A DNA stretch of 13,718 bases, taken from positions 1-13,718 of the forward strand of contig CAZKUR010000100.1 of assembly GCA_964556005.1 (NCBI GenBank). Reading direction: 5' to 3'. Below, one piece after another: positions 1-8,253 of this stretch. The notes below the pieces were generated by a model, which made no database searches, had not been told where the DNA came from, and worked only from the letters and a program-made list of their open reading frames with translations. Position 1 is the stretch's first letter, and each line of letters starts with the position of its first letter. The translations under genes and the position numbers were made by a program. Source of the stretch: CAZKUR01 sp964556005 (GTDB lineage: Bacteria > Bacteroidota > Ignavibacteria > Ignavibacteriales > Ignavibacteriaceae).

Positions 1-255
1 AAAAAGACTATTAAATTGAAATGAAAAAGTTTTGAGTAACGTTTCCTTTTTTTTTATGCAATAATTCTTTAAACATTTTTCTTACTCCAACATATTGCAG
101 ATGAATTATAAAATAATTGATTACTCAATAATAAAATTGCATTTTAGTAATCGTATAATGTGAATTCTTTAAATTGATTATAAAAGCATTTACAGGTATA
201 TTTTATAGGTATCATTAAATTTAGTTTTAAGTAGAATTATTACGGGATTTTTTAG

Positions 256-1161
256 TTGGTAGACTTTGTAAAGCAATATATAGCTCAGTGTCTGTCTGCG
301 GCTTCCAATAATCTTCGGTTAAATAATCAGCAAATTGAAGTTATAGCCTTGCTTAGAGAAACGATTATTAAATCTGCTTCTATTGAGAATGATATAAAGA
401 ATATGAAAAAGATTACAGAACTTTCTACGCTGGCAATCAGGTTAAATGAAATCTTTACATATCTCACTCAGCATCAAATTGATTTTTTTAGACTTTCCGA
501 TAAATTCCGTGAACAAAGCCAGATGTTGGTAAAAGATTTGAATAGAACTCTTGAAACGATTACTCCTGCCATATTACATGAATCTATGAATAAATTAAAA
601 ACAAATTCGGCACAGGAGATTACCTCCGCAGGGATAAAGGAAACTCTTACTGAAGAAGAATTCAGAATTGGTGAGACAAAAAAAAATAATCGTATGCTTG
701 TAGAAAATGTCGATCTGGATGTCAATAAAAATGATAAACATGAAATTGTTACAAAGGTTGAAGATATTCATCAAGCTGCCGAAATTTCATTCCAGGAATA
801 CGAAGAGAAGATATTGAAACCGATTAAACCGCTGGATTTAATGTTAATCAGGCTTTCAAACGATGATGTTTCAGCCGATGAATTAAACTGGTTTGCAGAT
901 TTAATGAAGAGTAATGGTATCTTATCTTCAAAGATAGGTTTTGAAATAATTTCAGCGATGCATAATATCTTTTCGAATGCACTTAAATTAATTAAAACGA
1001 GAGATTTGATGCCCGGCAGGGAAATTATTGAATCGATGAGAGCATGTTTAATTGTGATTGTTGCTGTAATAAAAGGGAAGGAAATAGATATTACGGCTTA
1101 TTTAAATAAAGCAGAAGATTTTGGGAAACAAATTCAAACGTTAAAAATAAAGGAAAAATAG
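256..1161 (+). CDS. Helical protein of unknown function, TTG start
   Basis: I do not recognise this 301-residue protein. It is rich in Lys, Glu, Asn, Ile and Leu and looks almost wholly alpha-helical. There is no signal peptide or clear membrane segment; a short hydrophobic run (CLIVIVAVI) near residues 265-275 is too short and too close to the C-terminus to be convincing. Residues about 25-110 look like long amphipathic or coiled helices, residues about 115-190 are polar and probably flexible, and residues about 190-295 form a second helical block. The start is inferred: an in-frame TAG lies directly before the TTG at 256, GGGA sits 8 nt upstream, and the first in-frame ATG is residue 50. 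The gene ends 3 nt before manC, so the two are probably co-transcribed. A cytoplasmic scaffold or regulatory role is possible but nothing here shows it. I am sure that it is coding, less sure of the exact start. Confidence 0.75.
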   Translation: MVDFVKQYIAQCLSAASNNLRLNNQQIEVIALLRETIIKSASIENDIKNMKKITELSTLAIRLNEIFTYLTQHQIDFFRLSDKFREQSQMLVKDLNRTLETITPAILHESMNKLKTNSAQEITSAGIKETLTEEEFRIGETKKNNRMLVENVDLDVNKNDKHEIVTKVEDIHQAAEISFQEYEEKILKPIKPLDLMLIRLSNDDVSADELNWFADLMKSNGILSSKIGFEIISAMHNIFSNALKLIKTRDLMPGREIIESMRACLIVIVAVIKGKEIDITAYLNKAEDFGKQIQTLKIKEK

Positions 1162-1164
1162 TTA

Positions 1165-2232
1165 ATGAAAGTTTTCGCTGTTATTATGGCTGGTGGAATA
1201 GGTTCGAGATTCTGGCCGAGAAGTAAAGAAAAAACTCCCAAGCAGCTTTTAAAGATATTCGGTGAAAAAACAATGATCCAGGAAACGGTGGACAGGCTTA
1301 ATAGTATGGTTCAGCCGGAAGATATTTATATTATTACAAACCGGGCTCAGAAACCGGAAATAAAAAATCAGCTTTCAAAAGTGCCTGAGGAAAATATTAT
1401 CGAAGAACCGTTCGGAAGAAATACGGCTGCTGCAATTGGTTTGGCCTCAGTAATCATTAAGGAAAAATCTGATGATGCAGTAACGATTGTTTTACCTGCA
1501 GATCATATGATAAAAGAAAAAGAGGAGTTCCATAAAATTTTAAATGTCGCTGCAAAGTATGCTTACGAATCGAAAGGCCTTGTAACAATCGGAATTTCTC
1601 CAACCCGCCCCGAGACAGGCTACGGTTATATCCAGATCGATGAAGGAGAGGTTTCAAACAACGTTCACAAAGTTTTGACTTTTGCTGAAAAACCTAATTA
1701 CGCTACCGCTGTAAGATTTATCGAAAGCGGCGATTTTTTCTGGAATAGCGGCATGTTTATATGGAGAGTAGATACTATTCTTGACGAAATTAAAATTCAT
1801 ATGCCTGAACTTTATGTGGGACTGGAAAAAATAAAAAAAGATTTACATACGTCTAATTATGAGAATACTTTAAATATGGTTTACGGCCAGTTAAGGAACA
1901 TTTCAATTGATTACGGCGTAATGGAGAAATCAAAAAAAGTTTTTTTAACCAAAGGTAAATTTACCTGGAGCGATGTCGGAAGCTGGGAAGAGGTTTACCA
2001 GCTAACAGAAAAAAATAAAGACGGGATCGCTTACAAAGGTTTGGTCTTTACGGACATGACTGTTGATTCATACATTTATTCTCCCGATAAATTTACTGCC
2101 GTGATCGGTGTCGATAATTTGATAGTAATAAATACAAAGGAAGCAACATTAATTTGCAGGCGTGATCAAAGCCAAGAGGTGAAGAAAATAGTCGATCACC
2201 TTAAAATGAATAAATTGACCGATTTTCTATAA
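1165..2232 (+). CDS. manC: Mannose-1-phosphate guanylyltransferase (GDP-mannose synthesis)
   Basis: This cytoplasmic nucleotidyltransferase makes GDP-mannose from mannose-1-phosphate and GTP, the donor for surface polysaccharides, glycolipids and GDP-fucose. The N-terminal signature AGGIGSRFWPRS (residues 9-20) followed by PKQ (25-27) is the family's nucleotide and catalytic loop. Further matches are FGRNTAAAIG (83-92), PADH (111-114) with the metal-binding Asp, ETGYGYI (150-156), FAEKP (173-177), WNSGMF (193-198), and the IDYGVMEK and WSDVGSW motifs at about 250-280. At 355 residues it is the short form: the C-terminal mannose-6-phosphate isomerase domain of the bifunctional enzymes (about 470 residues) is missing, so the isomerase step must come from another gene. 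AAGGA lies 10 nt before the ATG. It follows the unknown helical gene by 3 nt; no other sugar genes are in view. Confidence 0.93.
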   Translation: MKVFAVIMAGGIGSRFWPRSKEKTPKQLLKIFGEKTMIQETVDRLNSMVQPEDIYIITNRAQKPEIKNQLSKVPEENIIEEPFGRNTAAAIGLASVIIKEKSDDAVTIVLPADHMIKEKEEFHKILNVAAKYAYESKGLVTIGISPTRPETGYGYIQIDEGEVSNNVHKVLTFAEKPNYATAVRFIESGDFFWNSGMFIWRVDTILDEIKIHMPELYVGLEKIKKDLHTSNYENTLNMVYGQLRNISIDYGVMEKSKKVFLTKGKFTWSDVGSWEEVYQLTEKNKDGIAYKGLVFTDMTVDSYIYSPDKFTAVIGVDNLIVINTKEATLICRRDQSQEVKKIVDHLKMNKLTDFL

Positions 2233-2375
2233 TATAGCAGCTTTTTTAATTAAATAATATTTGATAACGGATATATTCAAAACCGGAATTATTTCATAAA
2301 ATCCATTTCTTTGTTTAATTTTGTGTTTAAGAATTTTCATTCAGATTTGCTTTTCAAAATAAATAATCTCGCTGT

Positions 2376-2390
2376 TAAGGAATCCAGTTG
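2376..2390 (+). promoter_or_regulatory. Ribosome binding site fixing the TTG start of pyrK
   Basis: TAAGGAA (2376-2382) stands 5 nt before the TTG at 2388. The protein read from this TTG begins YILKAPV, a natural first strand of the ferredoxin-reductase-like beta barrel, so the rare start codon is better supported than any downstream ATG. The 155-nt gap before it (2233-2387) is AT-rich and holds no gene I can see; the promoter of the pyrimidine cluster should lie there, but I cannot place it. Confidence 0.6.
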
Positions 2391-3149
2391 TATATTTTAA
2401 AAGCCCCGGTAGATAAGACGATAGAACTTGATAATCAAATCTTTCTTCTAAAAGTATTTTCCCCGGAAATAGCTAAATCAATCAAACCAGGCCAATTTTT
2501 AAATATAAAAGTAACTAAATCCCTTTATCCTCTGTTAAGAAGGCCTTTCAGTGTCTGTGATGTTGAGGGCGATTATTTTTATATTATGTTCAATGTCTTG
2601 GGTGAAGGCACACGAATTTTGGCACATAAAATCAAAGACGATTTAGTTGATCTTCTCGGTCCGCTCGGAAACGGATTCAACCTCGATGGAGATTATGATA
2701 CTGCTGTTATCGTTGCCGGAGGTTTAGGCGCCGCACCTTTTCCATATTTAATCAGGAAAATCGGCGATAAAAAACATGTTAAATGTTTCATCGGGGGAAG
2801 AACACAAAAAGATGTTATAACCTACGGCATGAATAATATTTCGATTTCGACTGATGATGGTTCACTCGGCCTAAAAGGAACCGTAGTTAATTTACTCGAA
2901 AAAAATATAGATGCTTTGAAAAATGATAAAATTAAAATTTTTGCATGCGGACCTAATGCAATGTTAAGGGCATTGAAAGAATTTACCGAAGCAAACGGAT
3001 TTGAATGCGAGGTTTCAACCGAATGTGCAATGGCTTGCGGGTTTGGAATTTGCCAGGGGTGTCCAGTTGAATCTACAAAAGATTCATCTAAATACTTATT
3101 AGTCTGCAAAGACGGTCCTGTATTTAACATTAAAGATGTGGTTATCTAA
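2388..3149 (+). CDS. pyrK: Dihydroorotate dehydrogenase B, electron transfer subunit
   Basis: PyrK passes electrons from the FMN of the PyrD subunit, through a [2Fe-2S] cluster and FAD, to NAD+, in the fourth step of pyrimidine synthesis. The FAD-binding barrel carries RRPFS (51-55), the family's RxxS-type flavin motif. A nucleotide-binding Rossmann half follows, with VAGGLGAAP at about 109-117 and FACGPNAML at about 185-193. The C-terminal cluster ligands are C217-x4-C222-x2-C225-x14-C240, the spacing I know from Lactococcus PyrK. The length of 253 is normal. The stop codon TAA shares one base with the ATG of pyrD, so the two subunits are translationally coupled. Together they indicate the heterotetrameric, NAD-linked class 1B enzyme rather than the quinone-linked membrane class 2 enzyme. 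Confidence 0.95.
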   Translation: MYILKAPVDKTIELDNQIFLLKVFSPEIAKSIKPGQFLNIKVTKSLYPLLRRPFSVCDVEGDYFYIMFNVLGEGTRILAHKIKDDLVDLLGPLGNGFNLDGDYDTAVIVAGGLGAAPFPYLIRKIGDKKHVKCFIGGRTQKDVITYGMNNISISTDDGSLGLKGTVVNLLEKNIDALKNDKIKIFACGPNAMLRALKEFTEANGFECEVSTECAMACGFGICQGCPVESTKDSSKYLLVCKDGPVFNIKDVVI

Positions 3150-4066
3150 TGAACCCTGATCTTTCTGTCGAAATCGGCCCATTGAAGTTGAGAAATCCAA
3201 TTTTACTCGCTTCCGGAACCGTTGGCTACGGAAATGAAATTTCCGAATTTGTCGATTTGAATAAAATTGGCGGAATAGTTACAAAATCTTTAAGCTTAAA
3301 GCCGAGAAAAGGCAACCCGCCGCAGAGGATAGTGGAAACTCCATCGGGAATGTTGAATGCAATAGGACTTGCTAATGTTGGAGTTGAAGTTTATTTAAAA
3401 GAAAAAATTCCTTACATAAAAAAATTTGATGTTCCTCTTATTTGCAATATTGCTGCAAGTACTGTTGAAGAATATATTGAATGCACAAGAATATTAACAG
3501 AAGAAGAAACCGTAACGGCATTTGAAATAAATGTTTCATGCCCGAATGTAAAAGAAGGCGGACTTCAATTCGGCAATAGTCTGAAGTCAGTAGGAGAAAT
3601 AACACGTAAGGTAAAAGCAGTTACAAATAAACCGGTTATCATAAAGCTTTCACCGAATGTTTCAAATATTGCTGATTTTGCAAAAATTGTTAAAGATAAT
3701 GGCGGCGATGCGGTATCGGCTATAAATACTCTGGTTGGTACGGCATTCAACATAATTAAAAGAACTCCTAAAATTAAAAATGTAACAGGCGGATTATCCG
3801 GCCCGGCAATTAAGCCTGTTGCTTTGGCGAAGGTTTTTGAAATTCATCAAAAAGTTGATATCCCGGTGATGGGCATTGGGGGAATAATGAACTATAAAGA
3901 TGTTATCGAATTTATGATTGCCGGCGCTTCAGCAGTTCAATTAGGTACTGTTAATTTTATCGATCCAAATGCTGCTATGACAATATTGGACGATCTAAGA
4001 AAATTTTGTATTCAGCAGGGGATAGAAAAAATTTCATCAGTTACCGGCTCTTATATTATTGAATGA
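3149..4066 (+). CDS. pyrD: Dihydroorotate dehydrogenase B, catalytic subunit
   Basis: This FMN-containing TIM-barrel enzyme oxidises dihydroorotate to orotate in the cytoplasm and works with PyrK encoded just upstream. LRNPILLASGTVGYG (about 13-27) is the N-terminal substrate and FMN region. The active-site loop is NVSCPNVKEGG, with the catalytic base Cys at residue 131, which marks class 1; class 2 enzymes have Ser. KLSPNV (about 167-172) and MGIGGI (about 244-249) contact FMN and its phosphate. The 305-residue length is typical of PyrDB. The start ATG overlaps the pyrK stop by one base, and folC follows after 10 nt. No UMP-sensing leader or attenuator was seen in front of the cluster. Confidence 0.95.
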   Translation: MNPDLSVEIGPLKLRNPILLASGTVGYGNEISEFVDLNKIGGIVTKSLSLKPRKGNPPQRIVETPSGMLNAIGLANVGVEVYLKEKIPYIKKFDVPLICNIAASTVEEYIECTRILTEEETVTAFEINVSCPNVKEGGLQFGNSLKSVGEITRKVKAVTNKPVIIKLSPNVSNIADFAKIVKDNGGDAVSAINTLVGTAFNIIKRTPKIKNVTGGLSGPAIKPVALAKVFEIHQKVDIPVMGIGGIMNYKDVIEFMIAGASAVQLGTVNFIDPNAAMTILDDLRKFCIQQGIEKISSVTGSYIIE

Positions 4067-4076
4067 TAAATGATAT

Positions 4077-5330
4077 ATGAATATTGAAACCGCACTCTCG
4101 AAGCTTTTTTCTCTTCACACTTTCGGAATGAAGCTTGGGCTGGATAATATTAAAAATTTTTTAGATACACTTAACAATCCTCAAAATGAATTAAAAACTT
4201 TTCATGTTGCAGGTTCAAACGGGAAGGGAAGTACATCGGCATTTGCTGCGAGCATATTAATGGAACTTGGATATAACGTTGGCCTTTATACATCTCCGCA
4301 TTTTGTAAGATTTAACGAAAGAATTTTAATAAACGGAAACGAAATTCCCGATGTTTATGTTGCCGGATTTATTACTGATCATTGGGATTACATCGATGAA
4401 AATAAATTGACTTTTTTTGAAGTGACAACCGCACTTGCATTTCTATATTTTTATGAACAAAAAATCGATTACGCGATAATTGAAACAGGACTTGGCGGCA
4501 GGTTGGATGCAACAAATGTTTTGAATCCGCTTGCTGTTGTAATTACATCAATTAGTTTGGAACATACTAATATATTAGGGAGTTCGATTGGTGAAATTAC
4601 GAATGAAAAAGCCGCAATAATTAAAAACAGCATTAAAGTATTCACCGGTAAATTGCCGTTCGATGCAATTGAAGTTGTTGCAAAAAAGTGCGTCAAGACG
4701 AATAGCGAACTCTTTAAGCTCGATGATTATATAATAGAAAAGGAAAATTCTCTTACTCTTTATACCGAAGAAATTGAATTGGATGAATGGTCGTTGCCGC
4801 TTAAAGGTAATTACCAAAAGCTAAATGCAGCTCTTGCATGTCTTGCGGTGATAAAAACTTTGAACGTTGAAGATTTTAGCTCGATAAGAATGGGAATAAA
4901 TAATGTCGTCAGGAATACAAACTTTCAGGGAAGGTATGAATACTATAGTACCAAACCTGATATTATTTTTGATTCGGCTCATAATCCCGACGGAATTAAA
5001 AATTTTCTTTCCGAGTTTAAGAAAGATTCAAAAAAATACCGAAAAAAGATTCTTTTGTTCGGAGTGATGAAGGATAAATCTATCAGAGAAATGCTTTCAA
5101 TGTTGATGAGTGTTTTTGGTGAAGTACATTTAACACAGATAAATATTGAAAGATCGGCAACAATTGATGAATTGACTAAAATTTGCTCCGAACTAAAAAT
5201 CAATTCAGTGCCGGAACCAAATTCTGTGAACTTTATATTAAACTTTTTAAATAACAAAGCCGATACGTGCCTTGTTGTTCTGGGCAGCATGTATTTATTA
5301 GGCGAGATTAAATCTTTGCTAAAGCAATAA
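4077..5330 (+). CDS. folC: Folylpolyglutamate synthase / dihydrofolate synthase
   Basis: FolC joins L-glutamate to dihydropteroate and to folates in an ATP-dependent reaction, completing folate synthesis and retaining the cofactor in the cell. It belongs to the Mur ligase fold. The ATP loop GSNGKGS is at residues 46-52, preceded by the typical HVA. ETGLGGRLDATN (about 139-150) is the family signature, and DSAHNPDG (299-306) is the conserved start of the C-terminal domain. The 417-residue length is normal. From sequence alone I cannot tell whether it has both activities or only the polyglutamate activity; the bifunctional form is the usual bacterial case. It starts 10 nt after pyrD and is probably in the same transcript; the nucleotide-precursor genes and folate both feed thymidylate and purine supply. 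A 6-bp inverted repeat AAGCAA/TTGCTT straddles its stop codon but lacks a following T tract. Confidence 0.93.
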   Translation: MNIETALSKLFSLHTFGMKLGLDNIKNFLDTLNNPQNELKTFHVAGSNGKGSTSAFAASILMELGYNVGLYTSPHFVRFNERILINGNEIPDVYVAGFITDHWDYIDENKLTFFEVTTALAFLYFYEQKIDYAIIETGLGGRLDATNVLNPLAVVITSISLEHTNILGSSIGEITNEKAAIIKNSIKVFTGKLPFDAIEVVAKKCVKTNSELFKLDDYIIEKENSLTLYTEEIELDEWSLPLKGNYQKLNAALACLAVIKTLNVEDFSSIRMGINNVVRNTNFQGRYEYYSTKPDIIFDSAHNPDGIKNFLSEFKKDSKKYRKKILLFGVMKDKSIREMLSMLMSVFGEVHLTQINIERSATIDELTKICSELKINSVPEPNSVNFILNFLNNKADTCLVVLGSMYLLGEIKSLLKQ

Positions 5331-5337
5331 ATTTTGC

Positions 5338-5366
5338 TTGACATTCAGCTTAAATAAACTTAATTT
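5338..5366 (+). promoter_or_regulatory. Candidate sigma-70-type promoter for rho
   Basis: TTGACA (5338-5343) is a perfect -35 hexamer, with a 17-nt spacer and TAATTT (5361-5366) as a poor -10 (3 of 6 matches to TATAAT). It lies just past the folC stop and would give rho a leader of about 165 nt. Promoters in this bacterial group often depart from the E. coli pattern, so the call is tentative. Confidence 0.35.
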
Positions 5367-5450
5367 AGGAATATACCACGTGTTCCTTTCATTTAATTAC
5401 ATGAAAAATTATTAATTGATTTAAACCGCTTTAACATTTCCGGGACACAT

Positions 5451-5484
5451 TGCCTTGGCAGAGGGATATTGCCGAATTTTTTTT
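5451..5484 (+). terminator. Hairpin plus T tract in the rho leader (possible attenuator)
   Basis: GGCAG (5457-5461) can pair with TTGCC (5469-5473) around a 7-nt loop, and GAA then eight T residues (5477-5484) follow: a weak intrinsic-terminator shape some 55 nt before the rho ATG. The same GGCA can instead pair with TGCC at 5451-5454, and ATTGCC occurs twice (5449-5454 and 5468-5473), so two exclusive pairings exist. The stem is short and the loop of the alternative is only 2 nt, so function is uncertain. Confidence 0.3.
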
Positions 5485-5538
5485 ATGCAATAAAATTAAT
5501 CACAAATTCACTAAACAATAAACATATAGGACTAAACT

Positions 5539-6792
5539 ATGCCGATGGATATTTCAGATTTGAAGTCTAAGAAGATTGTAGAATTAAATGAAATTGCCAA
5601 AGAATTGAATATTTCAGGATACAGCGATCTTAGGAAGCAGGAACTTATTTTTAGGATTCTCGAAGAACAGACTGCCAAAGACGGTTTGTCGTTCTCAAAA
5701 GGAGTTCTCGAAGTTCTTCCGGATGGATACGGATTTTTACGATCATCCGATTATAACTACCTTCCTTCACCAGATGATATTTACGTTTCACCTTCGCAGA
5801 TAAAAAAATTCAGTTTGAGAACTGGAGATTTTGTCAGCGGGCAGGTAAGACCCCCGAAAGAAGGTGAAAGATTTTTTGCATTGCTCAGAGTCGAAGCCGT
5901 TAATGGCCTGGACCCTGAAGGAATCAGGGAAAGAACTTTGTTCGATAATTTGACTCCAGTTTACCCGACTAAAAGAGTGATGCTCGAATCTGCTCCGGGT
6001 GAATATTCGATGAGAGTTATGGATATGTTATCCCCGATTGGAAAAGGTCAAAGGGGATTAATTGTATCACCTCCCAAAAGTGGAAAGACCGTCCTACTTC
6101 AGAAGATTGCCAATTCAATTACCCGTAACCAGCCTGAAATTAAAATGATTATTTTGCTTATCGACGAACGGCCTGAAGAAGTGACCGATATGGAACGTTC
6201 GGTAAAAGCTGAAGTAATCAGCTCTACTTTTGATGAACCTGCCGAAAGACACGTTCAGGTTGCCGATATGGTTATCGAAAAAGCAAAAAGAATGGTTGAA
6301 GCAAAAGAACATGTAGTCATTCTTCTCGATAGTATAACCAGGTTGGCTCGTGCACATAATATTGTCGTACCGCATAGCGGAAGGATATTATCCGGCGGTG
6401 TCGACTCTAATGCACTTCATAAACCAAAAAGATTTTTCGGTGCTGCAAGAAATACCGAAGACGGCGGAAGCTTAACAATTATTGCAACTGCCCTAATCGA
6501 TACCGGAAGCAGAATGGATGACGTTATCTTCGAAGAATTCAAAGGTACCGGTAATATGGAATTGGTTCTTAACCGCGACTTAAGTGACAGAAGAATTTTT
6601 CCGGCTATTGATGTTAACCGTTCAGGTACCCGTCGCGAAGATTTACTTATGAAAGAAGAAGAGCTTAAAAAGATCTGGATTCTGAGAAAAATATTGAGTG
6701 ACTTCAGCCCTGTCGAAGCTATGGAATTCTTAATCGATAAAATCAGAGGCACTAAGAATAATAAAGAATTTTTAGCTAACATGAATAGTTAA
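5539..6792 (+). CDS. rho: Transcription termination factor Rho
   Basis: Rho is the hexameric RNA helicase/ATPase that releases RNA polymerase from untranslated transcripts. The domain order is complete. An N-terminal helical Rho_N domain (about 4-42) leads into the cold-shock-like RNA-binding domain (about 53-125) with DGYGFLR and DDIYVSPSQI. The RecA-like ATPase core has its P-loop PPKSGKT at 178-184 and the Walker B run VILLDSITRLARAHN at about 254-268. The core also has the Q-loop region RPKRFFGAARN-like (here KPKRFF) and the arginine-finger region DLSDRRIFPAID. At 417 residues it matches the 419 of E. coli, without the long insertions some actinobacterial or Bacteroides Rho proteins carry. 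TAGGA lies 10 nt before the ATG at 5539. It appears to be a single-gene unit: 208 nt separate it from folC and 189 nt from the next gene. Confidence 0.97.
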   Translation: MPMDISDLKSKKIVELNEIAKELNISGYSDLRKQELIFRILEEQTAKDGLSFSKGVLEVLPDGYGFLRSSDYNYLPSPDDIYVSPSQIKKFSLRTGDFVSGQVRPPKEGERFFALLRVEAVNGLDPEGIRERTLFDNLTPVYPTKRVMLESAPGEYSMRVMDMLSPIGKGQRGLIVSPPKSGKTVLLQKIANSITRNQPEIKMIILLIDERPEEVTDMERSVKAEVISSTFDEPAERHVQVADMVIEKAKRMVEAKEHVVILLDSITRLARAHNIVVPHSGRILSGGVDSNALHKPKRFFGAARNTEDGGSLTIIATALIDTGSRMDDVIFEEFKGTGNMELVLNRDLSDRRIFPAIDVNRSGTRREDLLMKEEELKKIWILRKILSDFSPVEAMEFLIDKIRGTKNNKEFLANMNS

Positions 6793-6981
6793 TCTTTATC
6801 TGCACAAAAACAAATAGAATTTATGATATTAATTCTGTCGTAAATTTAGTGTTTGTTTGTCAGCAGGGGATTATTGTTTATATCAGATTTTCAAAATACC
6901 TCATTTATTATATTTTTATTTAAACTATATTTATTTATGATTTAAGTAAAATTATTTGAAATTATTGGAAACAACTTAATA

Positions 6982-8253
6982 GTGAGAAAACTTCTTGCCC
7001 TATTAATTTTTGCTGTAATTTTTACACATGCGCAGCCAAAGTTTCATCAATTGCTTCACCCAATATTTCGACCTTTATTATTTGAGATAAACACATTTCC
7101 CGGCGATTCGCTTATCAATTTTTATTTTTCTTACCGGATCCCTTATAATCGCGTTGTATTCGTGAAAAGCGGGAATCGATATGAAGCTTCGGTTAAAATA
7201 AATCTTGAGTTGATTGATTCGGTAAAAAATGAAATTACCAGGCAATTCGAGGAAAAGAAAATCCATGTTGATAATTTTGATTTAACAAATCAGAATGAAG
7301 TTTATGTCCAGGGATTAATCGGATTAAAAATACCTGATGGCGACTATAAGATCCTAACTTTCTTTACCGATAATAATATCAATAAAGAATTTGATCTTCA
7401 TCCGCTCTATAGAAGATTAAAAATATCAAAAAAGAATTTTCTGAGACCGGTAATTGTTGACAACAAACAAGCCGAATGCAGCAACGTAAAAAAATATTCT
7501 TTGACTAATTATGATGGAGATATTCCTTTTTCTGAAAGTGAATATGAAATAATAATTCCGTCAAAAGATACAGCCGAAAAATCAATCGTGCTTACAATGA
7601 TAAATAACGACGATACTGTTTATAATCAACTTGTTACCGAAAGTTTTATCGATAAAAATTCATTTAATGAATGCGACGGAAAGATTCTATTTGATAACAA
7701 AGGCTCAAATTATTTTAGAAATTTTATTATTAAAGATTTTAGTCGGAAATTAAATGAAGGGGAATTAAAATTTGAAATTAAAACAAATGAAAAATCTCAT
7801 AAGACTGAAAAATTTGTTAAAAAAGTTACCTGGCTAAATAAACCTTTTTCATTATTGAATCCCGAATTCGCAATAAAAGCATTAAAGTATGTCGAAGGTG
7901 ATTCGGTTATTGATAATCTTTTATCCTACAAAGACAGTGAGCTTTATAAAAAATTATTCGATTACTGGAAAAAATATGATCCGACTCCCGCTACCGCATA
8001 CAACCCACTGATGAATGAGTACTATACAAGGATAGATTATGCAACGAAGGAATTTGCATCCATTGGAAGCTGGAACGGTGCAAATTCGGACAGGGGCAAG
8101 GTATACATAAAATTCGGGAAACCGCAGGAAGTAGAACGTGCATCCGATGAAAGCGGAAGGGTTGTTGAAACCTGGATTTATGCAAAATTGAATAAAAAGT
8201 TTATTTTTGTGGATAAAGAGGGAAAAGGAGAATTTATTTTAGTTAGCGGATGA
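6982..8253 (+). CDS. Secreted GWxTD-domain protein
   Basis: This is an exported protein of unknown function. Residues 1-17 form a signal peptide (MRKLLALLIFAVIFTHA, then Q), with T-H-A as the likely signal peptidase I site. No lipobox Cys is present. The middle (about 25-320) is beta-rich with many charged residues and no motif I can name. The C-terminal block at about 325-423 fits the GWxTD domain: a tyrosine- and proline-rich lead (PLMNEYYTRIDYA), then SWNGANSDRGKVYIKFGKP (363-381), and an ETWIY strand. The family's eponymous GWxTD is altered here: W364 and D370 are separated by five residues and T is S, whereas DRGxVYIxFGxP is kept. The start is GTG at 6982, chosen because it gives the full signal peptide. 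The last 4 nt overlap pdxA. Family function is not established; cell-envelope location is inferred from the signal peptide. Confidence 0.82.
   Translation: MRKLLALLIFAVIFTHAQPKFHQLLHPIFRPLLFEINTFPGDSLINFYFSYRIPYNRVVFVKSGNRYEASVKINLELIDSVKNEITRQFEEKKIHVDNFDLTNQNEVYVQGLIGLKIPDGDYKILTFFTDNNINKEFDLHPLYRRLKISKKNFLRPVIVDNKQAECSNVKKYSLTNYDGDIPFSESEYEIIIPSKDTAEKSIVLTMINNDDTVYNQLVTESFIDKNSFNECDGKILFDNKGSNYFRNFIIKDFSRKLNEGELKFEIKTNEKSHKTEKFVKKVTWLNKPFSLLNPEFAIKALKYVEGDSVIDNLLSYKDSELYKKLFDYWKKYDPTPATAYNPLMNEYYTRIDYATKEFASIGSWNGANSDRGKVYIKFGKPQEVERASDESGRVVETWIYAKLNKKFIFVDKEGKGEFILVSG

Noticed and set aside
242..262. TTAGTTGGTAGAC resembling a tRNA D-arm before the first gene
   Set aside because: No acceptor, anticodon or T-arm sequence surrounds it; the likeness is a short chance match.
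2822..3130. 102-codon open frame on the - strand inside pyrK
   Set aside because: It is fully covered by pyrK, whose Fe-S cysteines and flavin motifs are clear; the antisense frame has no motif or ribosome site.
4979..5344. 121-codon open frame on the - strand over the end of folC
   Set aside because: It is the antisense of the conserved FolC C-terminal domain and its translation resembles no protein.
6417..6782. 121-codon open frame on the - strand inside rho
   Set aside because: It is antisense to the most conserved part of Rho and arises from codon bias.
6793..6981. AAACAAA / TTTGTTT inverted repeat after rho (about 6808-6858)
   Set aside because: The stem is interrupted and AT-only in part, and no T tract follows, so it is not a convincing terminator.
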